A DNA stretch of 64,000 bases from Trichomonas vaginalis G3 (GCF_026262505.1 NC_067206.1:3686879-3750878), one strand, 5' to 3'. Numbered from the stretch's first letter, positions 53,615-63,853 are shown. Notes: generated by a model not told the origin, from the sequence alone. Numbers and translations: made by a program.

Positions 53615-53722
53615 AGGAAAAAGAAGAGTTAAAAACTCAGTCAGGAAGAAAGTAAAGCTTGGTCCACGTGGGTTCTATTATGACATATAAATCCAACTAT
53701 TCTATATTTTTACTCATATGAA

Positions 53723-55333
53723 ATGTACGCCGCTCAGAATATAACGCCAACAGTTTTGGATGCTATGAATGGAAATGTTTCCGAATGGTATAACGAATGC
53801 GACAATGCCATTAGAAGGTCAGAAATAGTTCCTGGAACTTACGAATATACAACTGCTGTTTCTTATGGAAACGTAGGTGAGTTTGGAGAAGGTTCTTCAA
53901 CAACAGTAGATATTGCTTGCGACAGGTTTCATATAATTTCTATTGACAACTCTTTCTTATACGTGGAACAAGACATTGAAATAAAACCTTCTGCCAAGTT
54001 GTCTGACAAGAAAGGTTGCAATGGAATTTTCTATGTCGGATACCAATATGCTCCAGAAGTTTTCATGGGATATAAGATATATTCTAACTCTGACTTAGTT
54101 CAAACAGTAACATGGGCAAACTATGAATGGTTCGCTTTGAGAAACTCAGTACAACCACAAGCTAGAGAACAAACAGACCAGTATGCAACTATTGAGAAAA
54201 TAAGAAGACTTGACCCTAACGTTCCAGGAGTTTATGTTAACCTTTCTGGACAAACTGCAGCAGCAGTAACCAAAGTAAAATTGAAACTTAGAGTTCCTTT
54301 GTCATCATCTTTCCTCATCTTCAGGTTTTTAAGATACTTGCCAAACTGGGCAGGAAAAATTTCTATCGAACTTACTCCAAGCAAAAATAACTTAGTCATT
54401 GCACCAACACAAGACCCATTCACTCTTACAGAAGTAGTGGGAACAAATAAAATGTCATTCGCCGACTTTTGCAAAAACAAAGTTGACTTAGACTTTGGTT
54501 TCTCAAACCTCAACACTGAAGTAAACTATTATTTCAATGCTGCTGGAGATGCTTGGGACCCAGTTAAGTTCACATGCGAAAAATTTGAATGCAAGAGAAT
54601 AGAAAGCAGACTTGCAGTCTATATGTTGGACCCAGATATTTCAAATGCTTTAGCTGCCAAATATATTGCAGTTCCACTTATGTTCCCTATACACCAAATA
54701 TCTGTCAAAGACTTTGCAGGTGAAGTTGGAAACCAAAGTGCTGACCCATGTGCAAGAACAGATATTGCTTTAACAACTGCAATGAAACATGCAGATACTA
54801 TGTTTGTACTGTTCAGACGAACTATAAATGACTATTCTTGTTTCTACAACCCCGGTATTAAATATCATATAAACATAGATGGCAAATATTATCCAAGAGA
54901 AGAATATTCTACAGTTGAGGATATGAGGTCATACAACTTGACATTAGATGCTATGAACTTTAACAACAACTTCACAACAACCATTAACCCTGAAATGCAA
55001 AGTTCTATTATGCCATATGTGAAAGTATGGACTCATACAGGAGGTCAAAAAACTCAATATACAAATGGAGACCGTTCAAACTTTTGGCTTGGCATTCCAT
55101 TTGCTGACTCAGAAGACTTTATGGGTGGTATTTCAACTGTTGGTACAGTTCAAATACAATATACTGGTGACAGAGACGGTCCAGATGAATTGAAAGCAAA
55201 GAAGTTTACAAAACCAATAGCACTTTTCACGGAAGATGCTCTTTTGAAGATTCGTTCGATGAAACCTGCTGGGGCTCCTCAGATTGGTATAACGACAGCT
55301 TCCATCGAGCAGATTTTGGCAGCAGGTCAGTAA
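53723..55333 (+). CDS. Major capsid protein-like, 536 aa (Polinton-2)
   Basis: A whole frame of 536 codons, beta-rich throughout with repeated short strands and aromatic turns (ISIDNSFLYVEQDIEIKP near residue 75; FLIFRFLRYLPNWAGKISIE near 195). Length and composition fit the double jelly-roll capsid proteins of Polintons and related viruses, and it is the largest virion-like gene in the element, lying close to the packaging ATPase and helicase. The identification is by profile and context, not by a short motif. TCATATGAA before the ATG may serve as Inr. This gene appears whole. Confidence 0.65.
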   Translation: MYAAQNITPTVLDAMNGNVSEWYNECDNAIRRSEIVPGTYEYTTAVSYGNVGEFGEGSSTTVDIACDRFHIISIDNSFLYVEQDIEIKPSAKLSDKKGCNGIFYVGYQYAPEVFMGYKIYSNSDLVQTVTWANYEWFALRNSVQPQAREQTDQYATIEKIRRLDPNVPGVYVNLSGQTAAAVTKVKLKLRVPLSSSFLIFRFLRYLPNWAGKISIELTPSKNNLVIAPTQDPFTLTEVVGTNKMSFADFCKNKVDLDFGFSNLNTEVNYYFNAAGDAWDPVKFTCEKFECKRIESRLAVYMLDPDISNALAAKYIAVPLMFPIHQISVKDFAGEVGNQSADPCARTDIALTTAMKHADTMFVLFRRTINDYSCFYNPGIKYHINIDGKYYPREEYSTVEDMRSYNLTLDAMNFNNNFTTTINPEMQSSIMPYVKVWTHTGGQKTQYTNGDRSNFWLGIPFADSEDFMGGISTVGTVQIQYTGDRDGPDELKAKKFTKPIALFTEDALLKIRSMKPAGAPQIGITTASIEQILAAGQ

Positions 55334-55646
55334 GTTGTTCTTGAACTGACTTCTCTCCGTCAAATATTGACAGTACGCCAGTTTTGACATAATATTGTAA
55401 GATAAACTTACCTTTAGAAATATCTGTAAGTTTTGTTGTTATATTTTTGTCAACGTCAAGAACTTTCACCATTTCAGTTATACCAACTTTCTTTGCTTTA
55501 TGAAAATATTTAGGTTCAGCAAAGACCGCTATTCTATAACATTTACCATTGTTTGTATAAAGAACTATTCTGTCAATGTATTTGTATTGTTTGTGTGTGT
55601 AAACTTTGTTCTGCTTCAATTCGAAGAGATACTCGAATACGTCCAT
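55227..55646 (-). CDS. Small minus-strand protein, 139 aa (Polinton-2)
   Basis: It reads on the minus strand between capsid-like and next plus-strand gene. The first 100 residues have a normal protein composition (MDVFEYLFELKQNKVYTHKQ); the last 35 overlap the capsid gene in antisense. It starts 18 bp before the next gene's ATG, divergently. Unknown function; moderately likely to be real. Confidence 0.45.
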   Translation of the reverse strand: MDVFEYLFELKQNKVYTHKQYKYIDRIVLYTNNGKCYRIAVFAEPKYFHKAKKVGITEMVKVLDVDKNITTKLTDISKGKFILQYYVKTGVLSIFDGEKSVQEQLTDLLPKSARWKLSLYQSEEPQQVSSNESSKEHLP

Positions 55647-55664
55647 CTTTTTATTCTAAGTAAA

Positions 55665-56243
55665 ATGTCATTTCCGAAAAATAGAAGCGTAAGTGTTTCA
55701 AAAGGTTTAATGGCGGTGGCAGATGTGAAGTTAAATTCACCAACTCAAACAAACAGTCAAAGTGTTATTGTCAATGTCAAAGAAAGAGATGTTGAAATGG
55801 GGAAACCATACGAAGACAAAGATGGTATAACAATAGTTCCTGTAAAAGAACCAACATATCCTGAAGTTAGCAGAGACTTAAGTTCTGTTGCAGATATTCG
55901 AAACGACTACCAACAACTGAAAGACAAACTTCAAACTCAGGAGAAGATTTGTCAAGCTTTAGGTATAATGTTAAACTTGGTTGAGCACAACCCTGTAAAA
56001 GTGAACTCATATGTCATTGCACCTCATGAAGTTTTGAAAGAACTATTGAAACTTTTGACAGAGGCAGACGATATAAACATCAAAGAAATAGAACCCGACG
56101 TTAGTTGCTGTGGTGTTTCATATAATGTCATTGACAAGATATACGTTATGAAAGGAGGTGAAACGTTGAACTTAAAATATAGTTTCCCAGACGTCATAAA
56201 AATATTTGACGACCACAACATTTCATTAAAATTTAGTTGCTAA
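55665..56243 (+). CDS. Polinton-2 unknown protein, 192 aa
   Basis: I chose the ATG at 55665 (MSFPKNRSVSVSKGLMAVAD) because the longer frame runs through antisense of the neighbouring gene. A helical middle (LQTQEKICQALGIMLNLVEH) and a C-terminus with three Cys (VSCCGVSYN and FSC) are seen. Its stop is 4 bp before the next ATG, suggesting one transcript with the jelly-roll candidate downstream. Unknown; possibly a minor virion component. Confidence 0.6.
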   Translation: MSFPKNRSVSVSKGLMAVADVKLNSPTQTNSQSVIVNVKERDVEMGKPYEDKDGITIVPVKEPTYPEVSRDLSSVADIRNDYQQLKDKLQTQEKICQALGIMLNLVEHNPVKVNSYVIAPHEVLKELLKLLTEADDINIKEIEPDVSCCGVSYNVIDKIYVMKGGETLNLKYSFPDVIKIFDDHNISLKFSC

Positions 56244-56247
56244 GTAA

Positions 56248-57045
56248 ATGGCAGAAGACATAGTGGTTTATACTATTACGACTAAAAACCCTGAGTCATA
56301 TAATTCTATAACAACAAACTTACAAAGTCCTCAAGGACGATATTGTAAACTGACCTTAAACACGATGACGACTAAAGCCTGTTTTGCTCTTTTGACACCA
56401 GAAGATTTTATTGTTGTGAATGGTAAAAAATACTCCTTTGAAGATACTTACTCAGATATACCACCAACAGGTTTTGTTGACTTATTTAATACTTTAAGGA
56501 CGGATGTAACATGTGCTGCAACTAGAGCAGGTTTCATTATGTTTGGATGTCCGACTGAGTTTACTATAAACAATATGAGCTATAATACAAAACTTATATC
56601 TGGTTTTTACTACCAACAGTTTCCTATAACAGGAAAAGGTGTCATACAAGGAATGTCTGTTCCATTGACTTTAAGTACACCTATTTTATATATTGTTTCA
56701 AACTTAGGTTCAAAGTGTTATTCGAATGTCGACAGAAACTACTATGACCAAAAGATACTTATGCGTATAAACAATACTTTCTCTGCTGGTTTGCCTATTG
56801 TTCATTCGAATGCAGAATTTTCAACCTTAGTGAACTCAAACACTTTGGCAAGTATAACGTTGACATTAGTTGACGCAAACTTTGTTCCTGTAAAACTTTT
56901 ATGTCCTATGTATTTGTCAATGACGGCAGAAAGTTTCGAATTGGAAGATGCAACTGGTGAAAGTATTGTACTACAAGAACAACTTCAACAACAAATAGCT
57001 CAAGAACAACAAATGCAACAAATGGAACAACAAAGTCAAGAATAA
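56248..57045 (+). CDS. Candidate minor capsid (single jelly-roll) protein, 265 aa
   Basis: Beta-rich for the first 230 residues (VVYTITTKNPESYNSITTNL; ISGFYYQQFPITGKGVIQGM), then a Gln-rich tail (QEQLQQQIAQEQQMQQMEQQ). Size and composition fit the penton-type minor capsid protein of Polintons; this is inference from fold-like pattern and from its place between the capsid and helicase genes. The frame is whole. Confidence 0.5.
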   Translation: MAEDIVVYTITTKNPESYNSITTNLQSPQGRYCKLTLNTMTTKACFALLTPEDFIVVNGKKYSFEDTYSDIPPTGFVDLFNTLRTDVTCAATRAGFIMFGCPTEFTINNMSYNTKLISGFYYQQFPITGKGVIQGMSVPLTLSTPILYIVSNLGSKCYSNVDRNYYDQKILMRINNTFSAGLPIVHSNAEFSTLVNSNTLASITLTLVDANFVPVKLLCPMYLSMTAESFELEDATGESIVLQEQLQQQIAQEQQMQQMEQQSQE

Positions 57046-57075
57046 AAAAATAATATTTTTTTTATTTTTATAAAA

Positions 57076-58311
57076 ATGTACAGAATAGATGTTTCAGATT
57101 TTTATGACTTCCAAGCATTCAGAAATATGTGTCCATTTAGAGACTATAACAAAGCAGTCGAGAATTTGAAACGTTTAGTCATTTATGTTGACTCTGCCCC
57201 AGAATGTTATGTCATGAAAGAATGGGATGTTGTCTTTAACAAACCAAGAGCAACAATAGTTTCAGAACAAGAATGTAGACAGAAACTTAAGAAAATAAAA
57301 GTCGTACAAGTTGGTATGAAGATGTTAGATGCTTGGGATATCTTATTGTCAAAACTTGAAGATTTTTCAGTTCGAGGTATAAAGTTCTATACACCTTCTC
57401 CAAACTTCTATTCTATCTTCACTGGATATAAATACGAACAAGTAGAATGGAAAGAAAATATTATAGAAGCTTGGTTAGACCATGTCAAAGAAATTATATG
57501 CAATGGAAACGAAAAGGTTTATGAGTATATCTTATGTTGGTTTGCAAATATCTTACAACATCCAAGTGCTAAAAATGAAACTGCTCTCATTATAATTGGA
57601 AAACAAGGAACAGGTAAGAACACATTCTTTACAGATATCTTATGCAAACTGTTAGAAGGTTATTCGAACCCTAATATGACAAACTTAGAAAACATCTGCG
57701 GTAAATTTAACTCCTCAATAGAGAATATGAAACTTATAGTTTGCAATGAACTTCAAAGTATAGATACAACAAAAGTTTTGAACTCAGATGCTTTGAAGAG
57801 TCTTATAACAGACAAAGTTGGAGTTGTTGAAAGAAAATATAAAGACCAAAGAGTTTGTGAAAATGTTGCAAACTTCATTATGGTTTCAAACAATACTGTT
57901 CCGATGAAGTTAGAAAGTTCTGACAGAAGATATGTAGTTGTCAGAACGTCAGATTCTCATATGCAAGATACAGAATATTTTGACGACTTAGCAGAAACTT
58001 TGACATCTGACTTTTACAACCACTTGTTCTCATATTTTATGACATTAGATATTTCAAAGTTCAATCCAAGACAAATTCCACATACCGAAGAGAGACAAAC
58101 ATTGTTAGAAGCAAACAAGAGTGTATATGAACTGTTCATAGATGAAACTGACTTTGAGTGTTTAGATGAAAGGTCATTGTACGATTCGTATAAACAATAT
58201 TGTCAAGAATATGGTTATATGGCAGCTTCTAAACGAACATTCTTGGCAAATGTCAAAAGTCTTTTAGACATACAGAACGGCGTATATACAAAGAAAAATT
58301 TTTCTGAGTAA
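57076..58311 (+). CDS. SF3-type helicase (D5-like), 411 aa
   Basis: Walker A at residues 175-182 (GKQGTGKN) in IIIGKQGTGKNTFFTDIL, an acidic Walker B-like strand at about 213-219 (KLIVCNELQ), the SF3 sensor motif FIMVSNN near 275 and a DRRY motif after it. These are the marks of superfamily 3 viral helicases of the poxvirus D5 / virophage type. No archaeo-eukaryotic primase domain is seen in the 170 residues before it. It likely unwinds element DNA during replication. The frame is whole. Confidence 0.82.
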   Translation: MYRIDVSDFYDFQAFRNMCPFRDYNKAVENLKRLVIYVDSAPECYVMKEWDVVFNKPRATIVSEQECRQKLKKIKVVQVGMKMLDAWDILLSKLEDFSVRGIKFYTPSPNFYSIFTGYKYEQVEWKENIIEAWLDHVKEIICNGNEKVYEYILCWFANILQHPSAKNETALIIIGKQGTGKNTFFTDILCKLLEGYSNPNMTNLENICGKFNSSIENMKLIVCNELQSIDTTKVLNSDALKSLITDKVGVVERKYKDQRVCENVANFIMVSNNTVPMKLESSDRRYVVVRTSDSHMQDTEYFDDLAETLTSDFYNHLFSYFMTLDISKFNPRQIPHTEERQTLLEANKSVYELFIDETDFECLDERSLYDSYKQYCQEYGYMAASKRTFLANVKSLLDIQNGVYTKKNFSE

Positions 58312-58346
58312 ATTTTAAAAAAATATTTTTTTATCCGATAGAAAAG

Positions 58347-58766
58347 ATGGCAAAATTCATCTCAGTAAACAAGTACATGTCAGGACTTAAAGAAGAACTA
58401 GACCCATTCACATATTTGAATGTTTACTTCTACCATTTTGAAAAGTCTTCATTCAGCAAAGTTTGGAACATCGAACCAGTTAAGTTTGCTATTGTGACTA
58501 AAAATGGTGCGAAATTTGAAGACTTAGACATAGAAGGTTTGTTAGCAGTCAAAGAAAGTTTTGACAGAAGGTTCTCAAACCTTAAAGAAGGCAAAGCATA
58601 CAAACTTGTTATACCTTATGAACCAAAGAAAGCAGACGACTATGAATATTATGAGTCTAAGATAGTTGAAGTTCAAGGTAAATTAGGTAAAAAGATTTTA
58701 GAGTCTAAGCCAGTGTTTGCCCCTAAAGAGGAAGAGAACATTGACATTGACCCAGAAATGTTCTAA
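58347..58766 (+). CDS. Polinton-2 unknown protein, 139 aa
   Basis: A small, charged protein (KFISVNKYMSGLKEELDPFT at the start; acidic end). It follows the helicase by 35 bp on the same strand and could share its expression. A single-strand-binding or replication accessory role is conceivable but unsupported by a motif. Confidence 0.55.
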   Translation: MAKFISVNKYMSGLKEELDPFTYLNVYFYHFEKSSFSKVWNIEPVKFAIVTKNGAKFEDLDIEGLLAVKESFDRRFSNLKEGKAYKLVIPYEPKKADDYEYYESKIVEVQGKLGKKILESKPVFAPKEEENIDIDPEMF

Positions 58767-58782
58767 AAATAAAATTTTATTT

Positions 58783-59243
58783 TTACATGTCAAATTTCTT
58801 TTTCTCTGGAACTGGTTCAGGTTCTTTCTTCTCTTCTACTTTCTTTTCTTTCTTTTCTTTCTTTTCTCTCTTCTTCTTCTTTTCTGGTGGAGTTATGTCA
58901 AATTTCTCAGAACCATATTTATGTAAAAGTTCTTTGTCCTTTAATAGCTCTTCTATTCTGTTTTCTATTTCATCTTCAAGAACAGCGCATGTGTCTTCTT
59001 TGCATTCTAAGAATTTTGTTGGACTTCATCTTTCCAATCGGCGTCATCTCTGTCAACAAGTCTGTCATTGACAAATTTTAAGACTGCTCTGCTTAATGTT
59101 TTATGGTTCTTGTCATATTCCCAGAAACAGAACTTTAGAACAAATTCACCTTTCTTGTTTACACTATGTAAGATTTTATGGTCGACAGATGTTTTGCTGT
59201 CGAAAAGTTTGTCTCGAATATAGATAGCGAAATCACTAGACAT
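58783..59243 (-). pseudogene. Lysine/glutamate-rich small protein, broken (Polinton-2)
   Basis: The N-terminal part (MSSDFAIYIRDKLFDSKTSV) reads as a normal globular protein. The C-terminal part is highly charged, with Lys/Glu repeats such as KKKKREKKERKE and a Pro-rich end. The gene lies in opposite orientation between the 139-aa gene and the ATPase. Broken in this copy. No family recognised. Confidence 0.45.
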
Positions 59244-59285
59244 TTTTAAAAGATAAAAATTTTAATTTTTCTAAAAATATGTTAG

Positions 59286-60155
59286 AAAAAAAAGTTTGCT
59301 GACATTGACAAGAAATTTGAGAATGTTTTAAACAAGAACAAGAGGAAGTTAGAAAATGCTCAGATAAAGCCTATACATGACAAGTTCTTATTTGCTCAGA
59401 ATGGTATAACAGGTCTAATCGCACCACCTGGGTCGGGTAAGACTTTCACTTATCTTAAAATGGCTGCACAACAACAAGAACTAGATGAGAAGAACCCATT
59501 CTATGAGTTAGTTGTTATTTGTAGTACTTCTGGTCAATTTGACCAAACCGTCAATTCGTTCAAAGATATTATAAAGAAGTCTAAGTTAGTATGTATAAAG
59601 GATACTGAGTTGTTAGATTGGATAAAGAAGTACCAAAGAAGAGTTTTGAAGTATAATGCTATAAATGAGTATGTCAATTCTAAGTTTAAAGACCCAAATG
59701 AGGAAATGCAGAGAATATTAGAGAAGAAACACTTCAGAAACAAACAGAAAGAGATAGAATACATTTCGAAGAAATTGCAATCTTACGATTGGAAGACATA
59801 CCCTCATAGGTGTCTTCTTATCTTAGATGACTTTGCTTCTCATCCTTTGCTTAAGAATAGAGAACAAGATATGTGTCGAATTCTTAAGAAGCTCAGACAC
59901 TTTAACATCTCAGTCGTAATATGTGTACAGACAGCAAAGAGTTTAAGTAAGGATGTAAAGAGAATACTTACTGACATTATACTTTTCCCAGGATTGTCAG
60001 AAGACGATTTCATGGAACTTATGAAAGAGTCCATGGCAGGTAAGTTTGACAGACATGAACTATGGGAGAAGTATAAAGTCATACAAGACCCTCATACTTC
60101 TTTCAGAATTCATATCTACGCAAACAAAGTTCAAATTGTAAAAAGTCAAGCTTGA
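59286..60155 (+). pseudogene. A32-like DNA packaging ATPase (Polinton-2)
   Basis: The P-loop APPGSGKT lies at about 59421-59444, and a Walker B strand CLLILDDFAS follows at 59814-59843. A sensor-like segment VVICVQTAKS comes after it. This is the arrangement of the FtsK/HerA-type packaging ATPases (poxvirus A32, adenovirus IVa2-like) that pump DNA into capsids in Polintons. Start not resolved; the copy seems broken near its beginning. Confidence 0.75.
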
Positions 60156-60174
60156 AAAATCTAAGTGTTTAGTC

Positions 60175-60550
60175 TTAGTAAGTCTGTCGGATGGAAGAGT
60201 TCTTCCTGTCGGATGGAAGAGTTCTTCCTGTTGTCGGGAAGAGTTCTTCCTGTCGGATGCAAGAGTTCTTCCAGTTGTCGGGAAAAACTTTTTCTGTCGG
60301 AAGGAAAAACTTTTTCTGAAGTTCGACCAAAAAGTTCTCAAATTTCGAAAATTTGAATGGTTTACGGACGAACAACTGGAAAAATTTTTCCTGTCTGATG
60401 GAAGAGTTCTTCCTGTTGTCGGGAAAAACTTTTTCTGTCGGATGCAAGAGTTCTTCCTGTCGGATGCAAGAGTTCTTCCTGTTGTCGGGAAAAACTTTTT
60501 CTGTCGGATGCAAGAGTTCTTCCTGTCGGAAGGATTTGACAAGACAATTT
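60175..60550. repeat. Repeat block after the ATPase gene
   Basis: Degenerate short repeats of GTCGGATGCAAGAGTTCTTC and TGTTGTCGGGAAAAACTTTT occur about a dozen times in varied order. Frames on both strands follow the repeats. Lies between the convergent ATPase and KilA-N genes. Confidence 0.75.
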
Positions 60551-60606
60551 ACCTTATAGAGCTACCTGAGCCATCTGAAGTCAAGCTTGAAAAATAAAGA
60601 GTTCAT

Positions 60607-61449
60607 TTACTCTGCTTGTTTGAAGTTGTCAAAATACTCTGTTATTTTTTCTTTCAGTAGCGGCAAATCTTCTTTGAAGGTAAGTATTGTACAACCTTTA
60701 ATATCATAGTGTGTTTGAGGTAACGTATCTTGAACTATTTGTTTCACATCTTCATTTGGTGTCATTGAAATCGGTAAGTTTTCGCGATAGAACCAATTTC
60801 TGTCAGATTTGTAAATCTTAGCAAGGTCGTAAAAGCTTTTGTTGTTTCTTCTGACTAAATGCAACATAACCATATCTTTATCTTCTTCATTTTCCATCTC
60901 TTCAGTATAAATCATATACTTATAGTTCTTTTCCTTTCCTTTTGGTACCGAACGTGGTATTCTTTTCTGAATGCTTTTGTCTTTTGCTTCAATGACTTCA
61001 TCTTTTGCTTGAAGTTTCTTTTCCATCTCTTCACGTTCTTGTCTATGAATTTCGTCAAGAAGTCTGTAAATATACCAAGCATAACGAGGTGAAGCCCACA
61101 TTGCAACAGCATTTACAAGAAGTCTATGTACATAATATCCTCTCAAACCAGGAGCCAAATTCTTGCGATTTTCATGAGTTTTAGGCAAGACCGATTTTTC
61201 TCGGTCTAGAGAAATTTCACTCAAAAGTTCTTGTGTGCTTTGGTTCCTAAACCAATCGTCTGCGTGTTTAGTATCTGGAGCAAAACATGCTGTCAAAATA
61301 CTTTGCATTTGGTACATATCGTCTTTGACCGAACGAATGAGACGGAGTTGTTTGTTAAACTGAACCCACTCATATTCTTCATTTATAGCTTCATGGACTA
61401 TAACTGTTGTTGTGTTCTCTGTTGTTGACATATCTGTCTTTACATACAA
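60607..61449 (-). CDS. KilA-N domain protein, 280 aa (Polinton-2)
   Basis: Residues about 25-140 fit the KilA-N fold: YEWVQFNKQLRLIRSVKDDM, later DDWFRNQSTQELLSEI and the hallmark end GLRGYYVHRLLVNAVAMWAS, corresponding to the G-x-x-V/H-x-L-A-x-x-A-x-W motif. A charged coiled segment follows (145-175), then a C-terminal domain of about 100 residues of the type found after KilA-N in large DNA viruses. KilA-N is a DNA-binding domain of phages and large DNA viruses; a regulatory role in the element is likely. A second Met (residue 7) could be the true start. The frame is whole. Confidence 0.8.
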   Translation of the reverse strand: MYVKTDMSTTENTTTVIVHEAINEEYEWVQFNKQLRLIRSVKDDMYQMQSILTACFAPDTKHADDWFRNQSTQELLSEISLDREKSVLPKTHENRKNLAPGLRGYYVHRLLVNAVAMWASPRYAWYIYRLLDEIHRQEREEMEKKLQAKDEVIEAKDKSIQKRIPRSVPKGKEKNYKYMIYTEEMENEEDKDMVMLHLVRRNNKSFYDLAKIYKSDRNWFYRENLPISMTPNEDVKQIVQDTLPQTHYDIKGCTILTFKEDLPLLKEKITEYFDNFKQAE

Positions 61450-61494
61450 AATAAAAAAATAAATAAAAATAAAACTAACTTTATTTTTTCTATC

Positions 61495-61870
61495 TTAAGG
61501 AAATTCATGATTTTTGTTGCTGAATTCAATAAAAATAATGTTTAGGTGAAGAGGTGAAGCCCACATTGCTACAGCATTTACAAGAAGTCTATGTACATAA
61601 TATCCTCTCAAACCGTTTGGCAATTTTTTACGATTTTCATGAGTTTTAGGCAAGACCGATTTTTTACCTACTCGCTGTTCTTTTACGATTTTCATAGAGT
61701 TTTGGCGACCCGCGGTTTTCTACCGGTCGCAAACATATGAGAAATTTCGCTCAAAAGTTCTTGTGTGCTTTGGTTCCTAAACCAGTCTTTAGGAAGCTTA
61801 GTATCTGGAGCAAAACATGCTGTCAAAATACTTTGCATTTGGTACATATCGTCTTTGACTTTCACAAAAG
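61495..61870 (-). pseudogene. Partial duplicate of the KilA-N gene
   Basis: Fragments matching the neighbouring KilA-N gene (VLPKTHENRKKLPNGLRGYY and VHRLLVNAVAMWAS) with altered or missing segments between them. It is a broken tandem duplicate of the domain core; no intact frame. Confidence 0.7.
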
Positions 61871-61886
61871 ACCAAAAATAAACGCT

Positions 61887-62500
61887 TTACATGTATTTTT
61901 CAGCAACTTCGTCAAATAATTTTATAGCACTATCTATCTCATCTACTTCAAACGTTTCTTTACCTTTCGTGGGAGCACCATACATTTTCTCAAACTTTTC
62001 AAGTAGTTCTGTTTCAGCAGCTCTCATATCATTAACAAACACAACCTTAACTCTATTGACTATACTGTCATATCTTTGAGTTATATTAAATGTTCTTCCT
62101 ATCTTATATCTCTTTGTATTGAAGTCCTTTGGTTTCTGAACGATGTAAAGTAAGCCTTCACTGCAACGTTCCGTATCGAATGAACCATATGTTATGAAAT
62201 TATATCCAACAACTGGGTCAATCCAGAACAAAACTACTGGTATAAGACTTTTGTCGATGAGATATGCTCTTGTTCCATAGAATCTTACCGATATCATAAG
62301 CTCAGGATTTTTTGTCAAAATTTTCTGAGTAGAAGCATTTTTAACCCAGTCGTGGGATGTTTTTTTTCAGATAGTGTTAAAATGTCTGACAAAGAATATT
62401 TTTTGTATTTCTTTGAGTATCTTACGTTTAAATCACCTATTCTAACTATTTTGGTCTCATTGTCTATCTTTCTAACTGTTTCAAACTCAATGTTTAACAT
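61887..62500 (-). pseudogene. GIY-YIG/T5orf172-like protein, broken (Polinton-2)
   Basis: The C-terminal part has GLLYIVQKP, YKIGRTFNITQRYDS and a later AAETELLEKFEKMY ... KGKETFEV, the pattern of T5orf172/MUG113 domains of the GIY-YIG nuclease superfamily. The N-terminal part (VRYSKKYKKYSLSDILTL) may be a small DNA-binding domain of the kind joined to T5orf172 in large DNA viruses. Broken in this copy. Confidence 0.65.
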
Positions 62501-62639
62501 TTTCTGTTCTTACATACAAAATAAAAAAATAAAAAAATAAAACTAACTTTTTTTTCTATCTTAAGGAAATTCATGATTTTCATACGGAATCTCTATCCTC
62601 GGTTTTTCGAGGGTAGCAATCTTATGAGGAAATTCATGA

Positions 62640-62935
62640 AATTTGGTCATTTTTCAGCAAAAATAATGTTTATGTTAGAATGTTAGATCTAACATGTTTT
62701 CTAACACGTTTTCTAACATGGTCTAAAACACACAAAACTCATGAAATTTCATACGGAATTCAGCAAAAATAATGTTTATGTTAGAATGTTAGATCTAACA
62801 TGTTTTCTAACACGTTTTCTAACATGGTCTAAAACACACAAAACTCATGAAATTTCATACGGAATTCAGCAAAAATAATGTTTATGTTAGAAGGTTAGAT
62901 CTAACCTCTTTTCTAACCTCTTTTCTACCCCAGTT
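62640..62935. repeat. GTTAGATCTAAC palindrome cluster
   Basis: Three tandem units of about 110 bp (TTCAGCAAAAATAATGTTTA ... AAACTCATGAAATTTCATAC), each holding TGTTAGATCTAACATG and repeated GTTTTCTAACA. The same palindromes occur in the subterminal block and at 63945. They lie between genes and could be transcription or replication signals. 62501-62639 has nothing else recognisable. Confidence 0.75.
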
Positions 62936-62938
62936 ATT

Positions 62939-63853
62939 TTATAAGCGTTTTACATGGTAAACGTTATGAATTCGTGAGACTTTAAACAGTTTTGTAGCTT
63001 CGATTTCCTCTGTCAGTACATCGAATGTTTTAACTATGCCGAAAGTCTCTTTATATTTCTTCTTGACATCAGATAGAAGGAAATCTTCTGCTGTTGGATA
63101 GTTTTTGTTCAGAAATTCTAACATGTTCATTTTATCTTCTGCTGGTTTCTCTACTTCTTTCTTTAAATCTGCATAGTCGTTTCTCATTCTTTCTATCTCT
63201 TTGACGGAGTAGTTATATTTCCTCATTGCTGCCTTACATTTTGAACATTGCGGGTTCATTTTAGCATTGTACATTGAAATTTGTCCTGCAAGTACAACTA
63301 AAGCGTCAATGGTTTTCTTTAACTCAAAACATGCAGGTTTTATCTGTTCGTTCCATACTTTACCTCTTCTATCTTTATCTCTTATCTGCCATACACATTC
63401 AGCAACTAACGAAACAAAGTTGTCGTAGGTCTTAAACTCCCCAGATTTATATATGTCAGAGATGTTCTTATATACCATATCGCAGTCTTTGTCCATAACC
63501 TTATGGTTGCAATGAAATCCTAGAAACTCATAGTTTACCTTACGAATGAACTTCTTTATTTCTACCGAGTCGGTTGTTTTTACTTCTATTTCGTCAAATT
63601 CGGGAATAGTAAGCTTTTGTTGTTGGATTTCAGGAAGTTTGGGTAGATGGTCGATGAGGTCCTGCATGTCGTAAAGATACTGTCCATTTGTTTCATCCTG
63701 TGCGGTGCAATCTAAATTATTTGTTAAAAGTTCTTGCTTTATCTTCTGGATTGTTGTTTCGAAAGTATATGAAGAAGGAATGAAGCTTTTCATCTCTACT
63801 AACATAGATGTTGGATTCATGACTAAAGAGTTTGGTGCTGTTGTTGCTAACAT
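62939..63853 (-). CDS. Polinton-2 unknown protein, 304 aa
   Basis: A whole frame, mostly helical, with a possible zinc pair PQCSKCKAAM (about residues 201-210) and a second Cys/His group FHCNHKVMDKDC (113-124). The C-terminus SRIHNVYHVKRL is basic. It starts after an AT-rich stretch and reads toward the element start. No family recognised; a replication or transcription role is possible but unproven. Confidence 0.6.
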   Translation of the reverse strand: MLATTAPNSLVMNPTSMLVEMKSFIPSSYTFETTIQKIKQELLTNNLDCTAQDETNGQYLYDMQDLIDHLPKLPEIQQQKLTIPEFDEIEVKTTDSVEIKKFIRKVNYEFLGFHCNHKVMDKDCDMVYKNISDIYKSGEFKTYDNFVSLVAECVWQIRDKDRRGKVWNEQIKPACFELKKTIDALVVLAGQISMYNAKMNPQCSKCKAAMRKYNYSVKEIERMRNDYADLKKEVEKPAEDKMNMLEFLNKNYPTAEDFLLSDVKKKYKETFGIVKTFDVLTEEIEATKLFKVSRIHNVYHVKRL

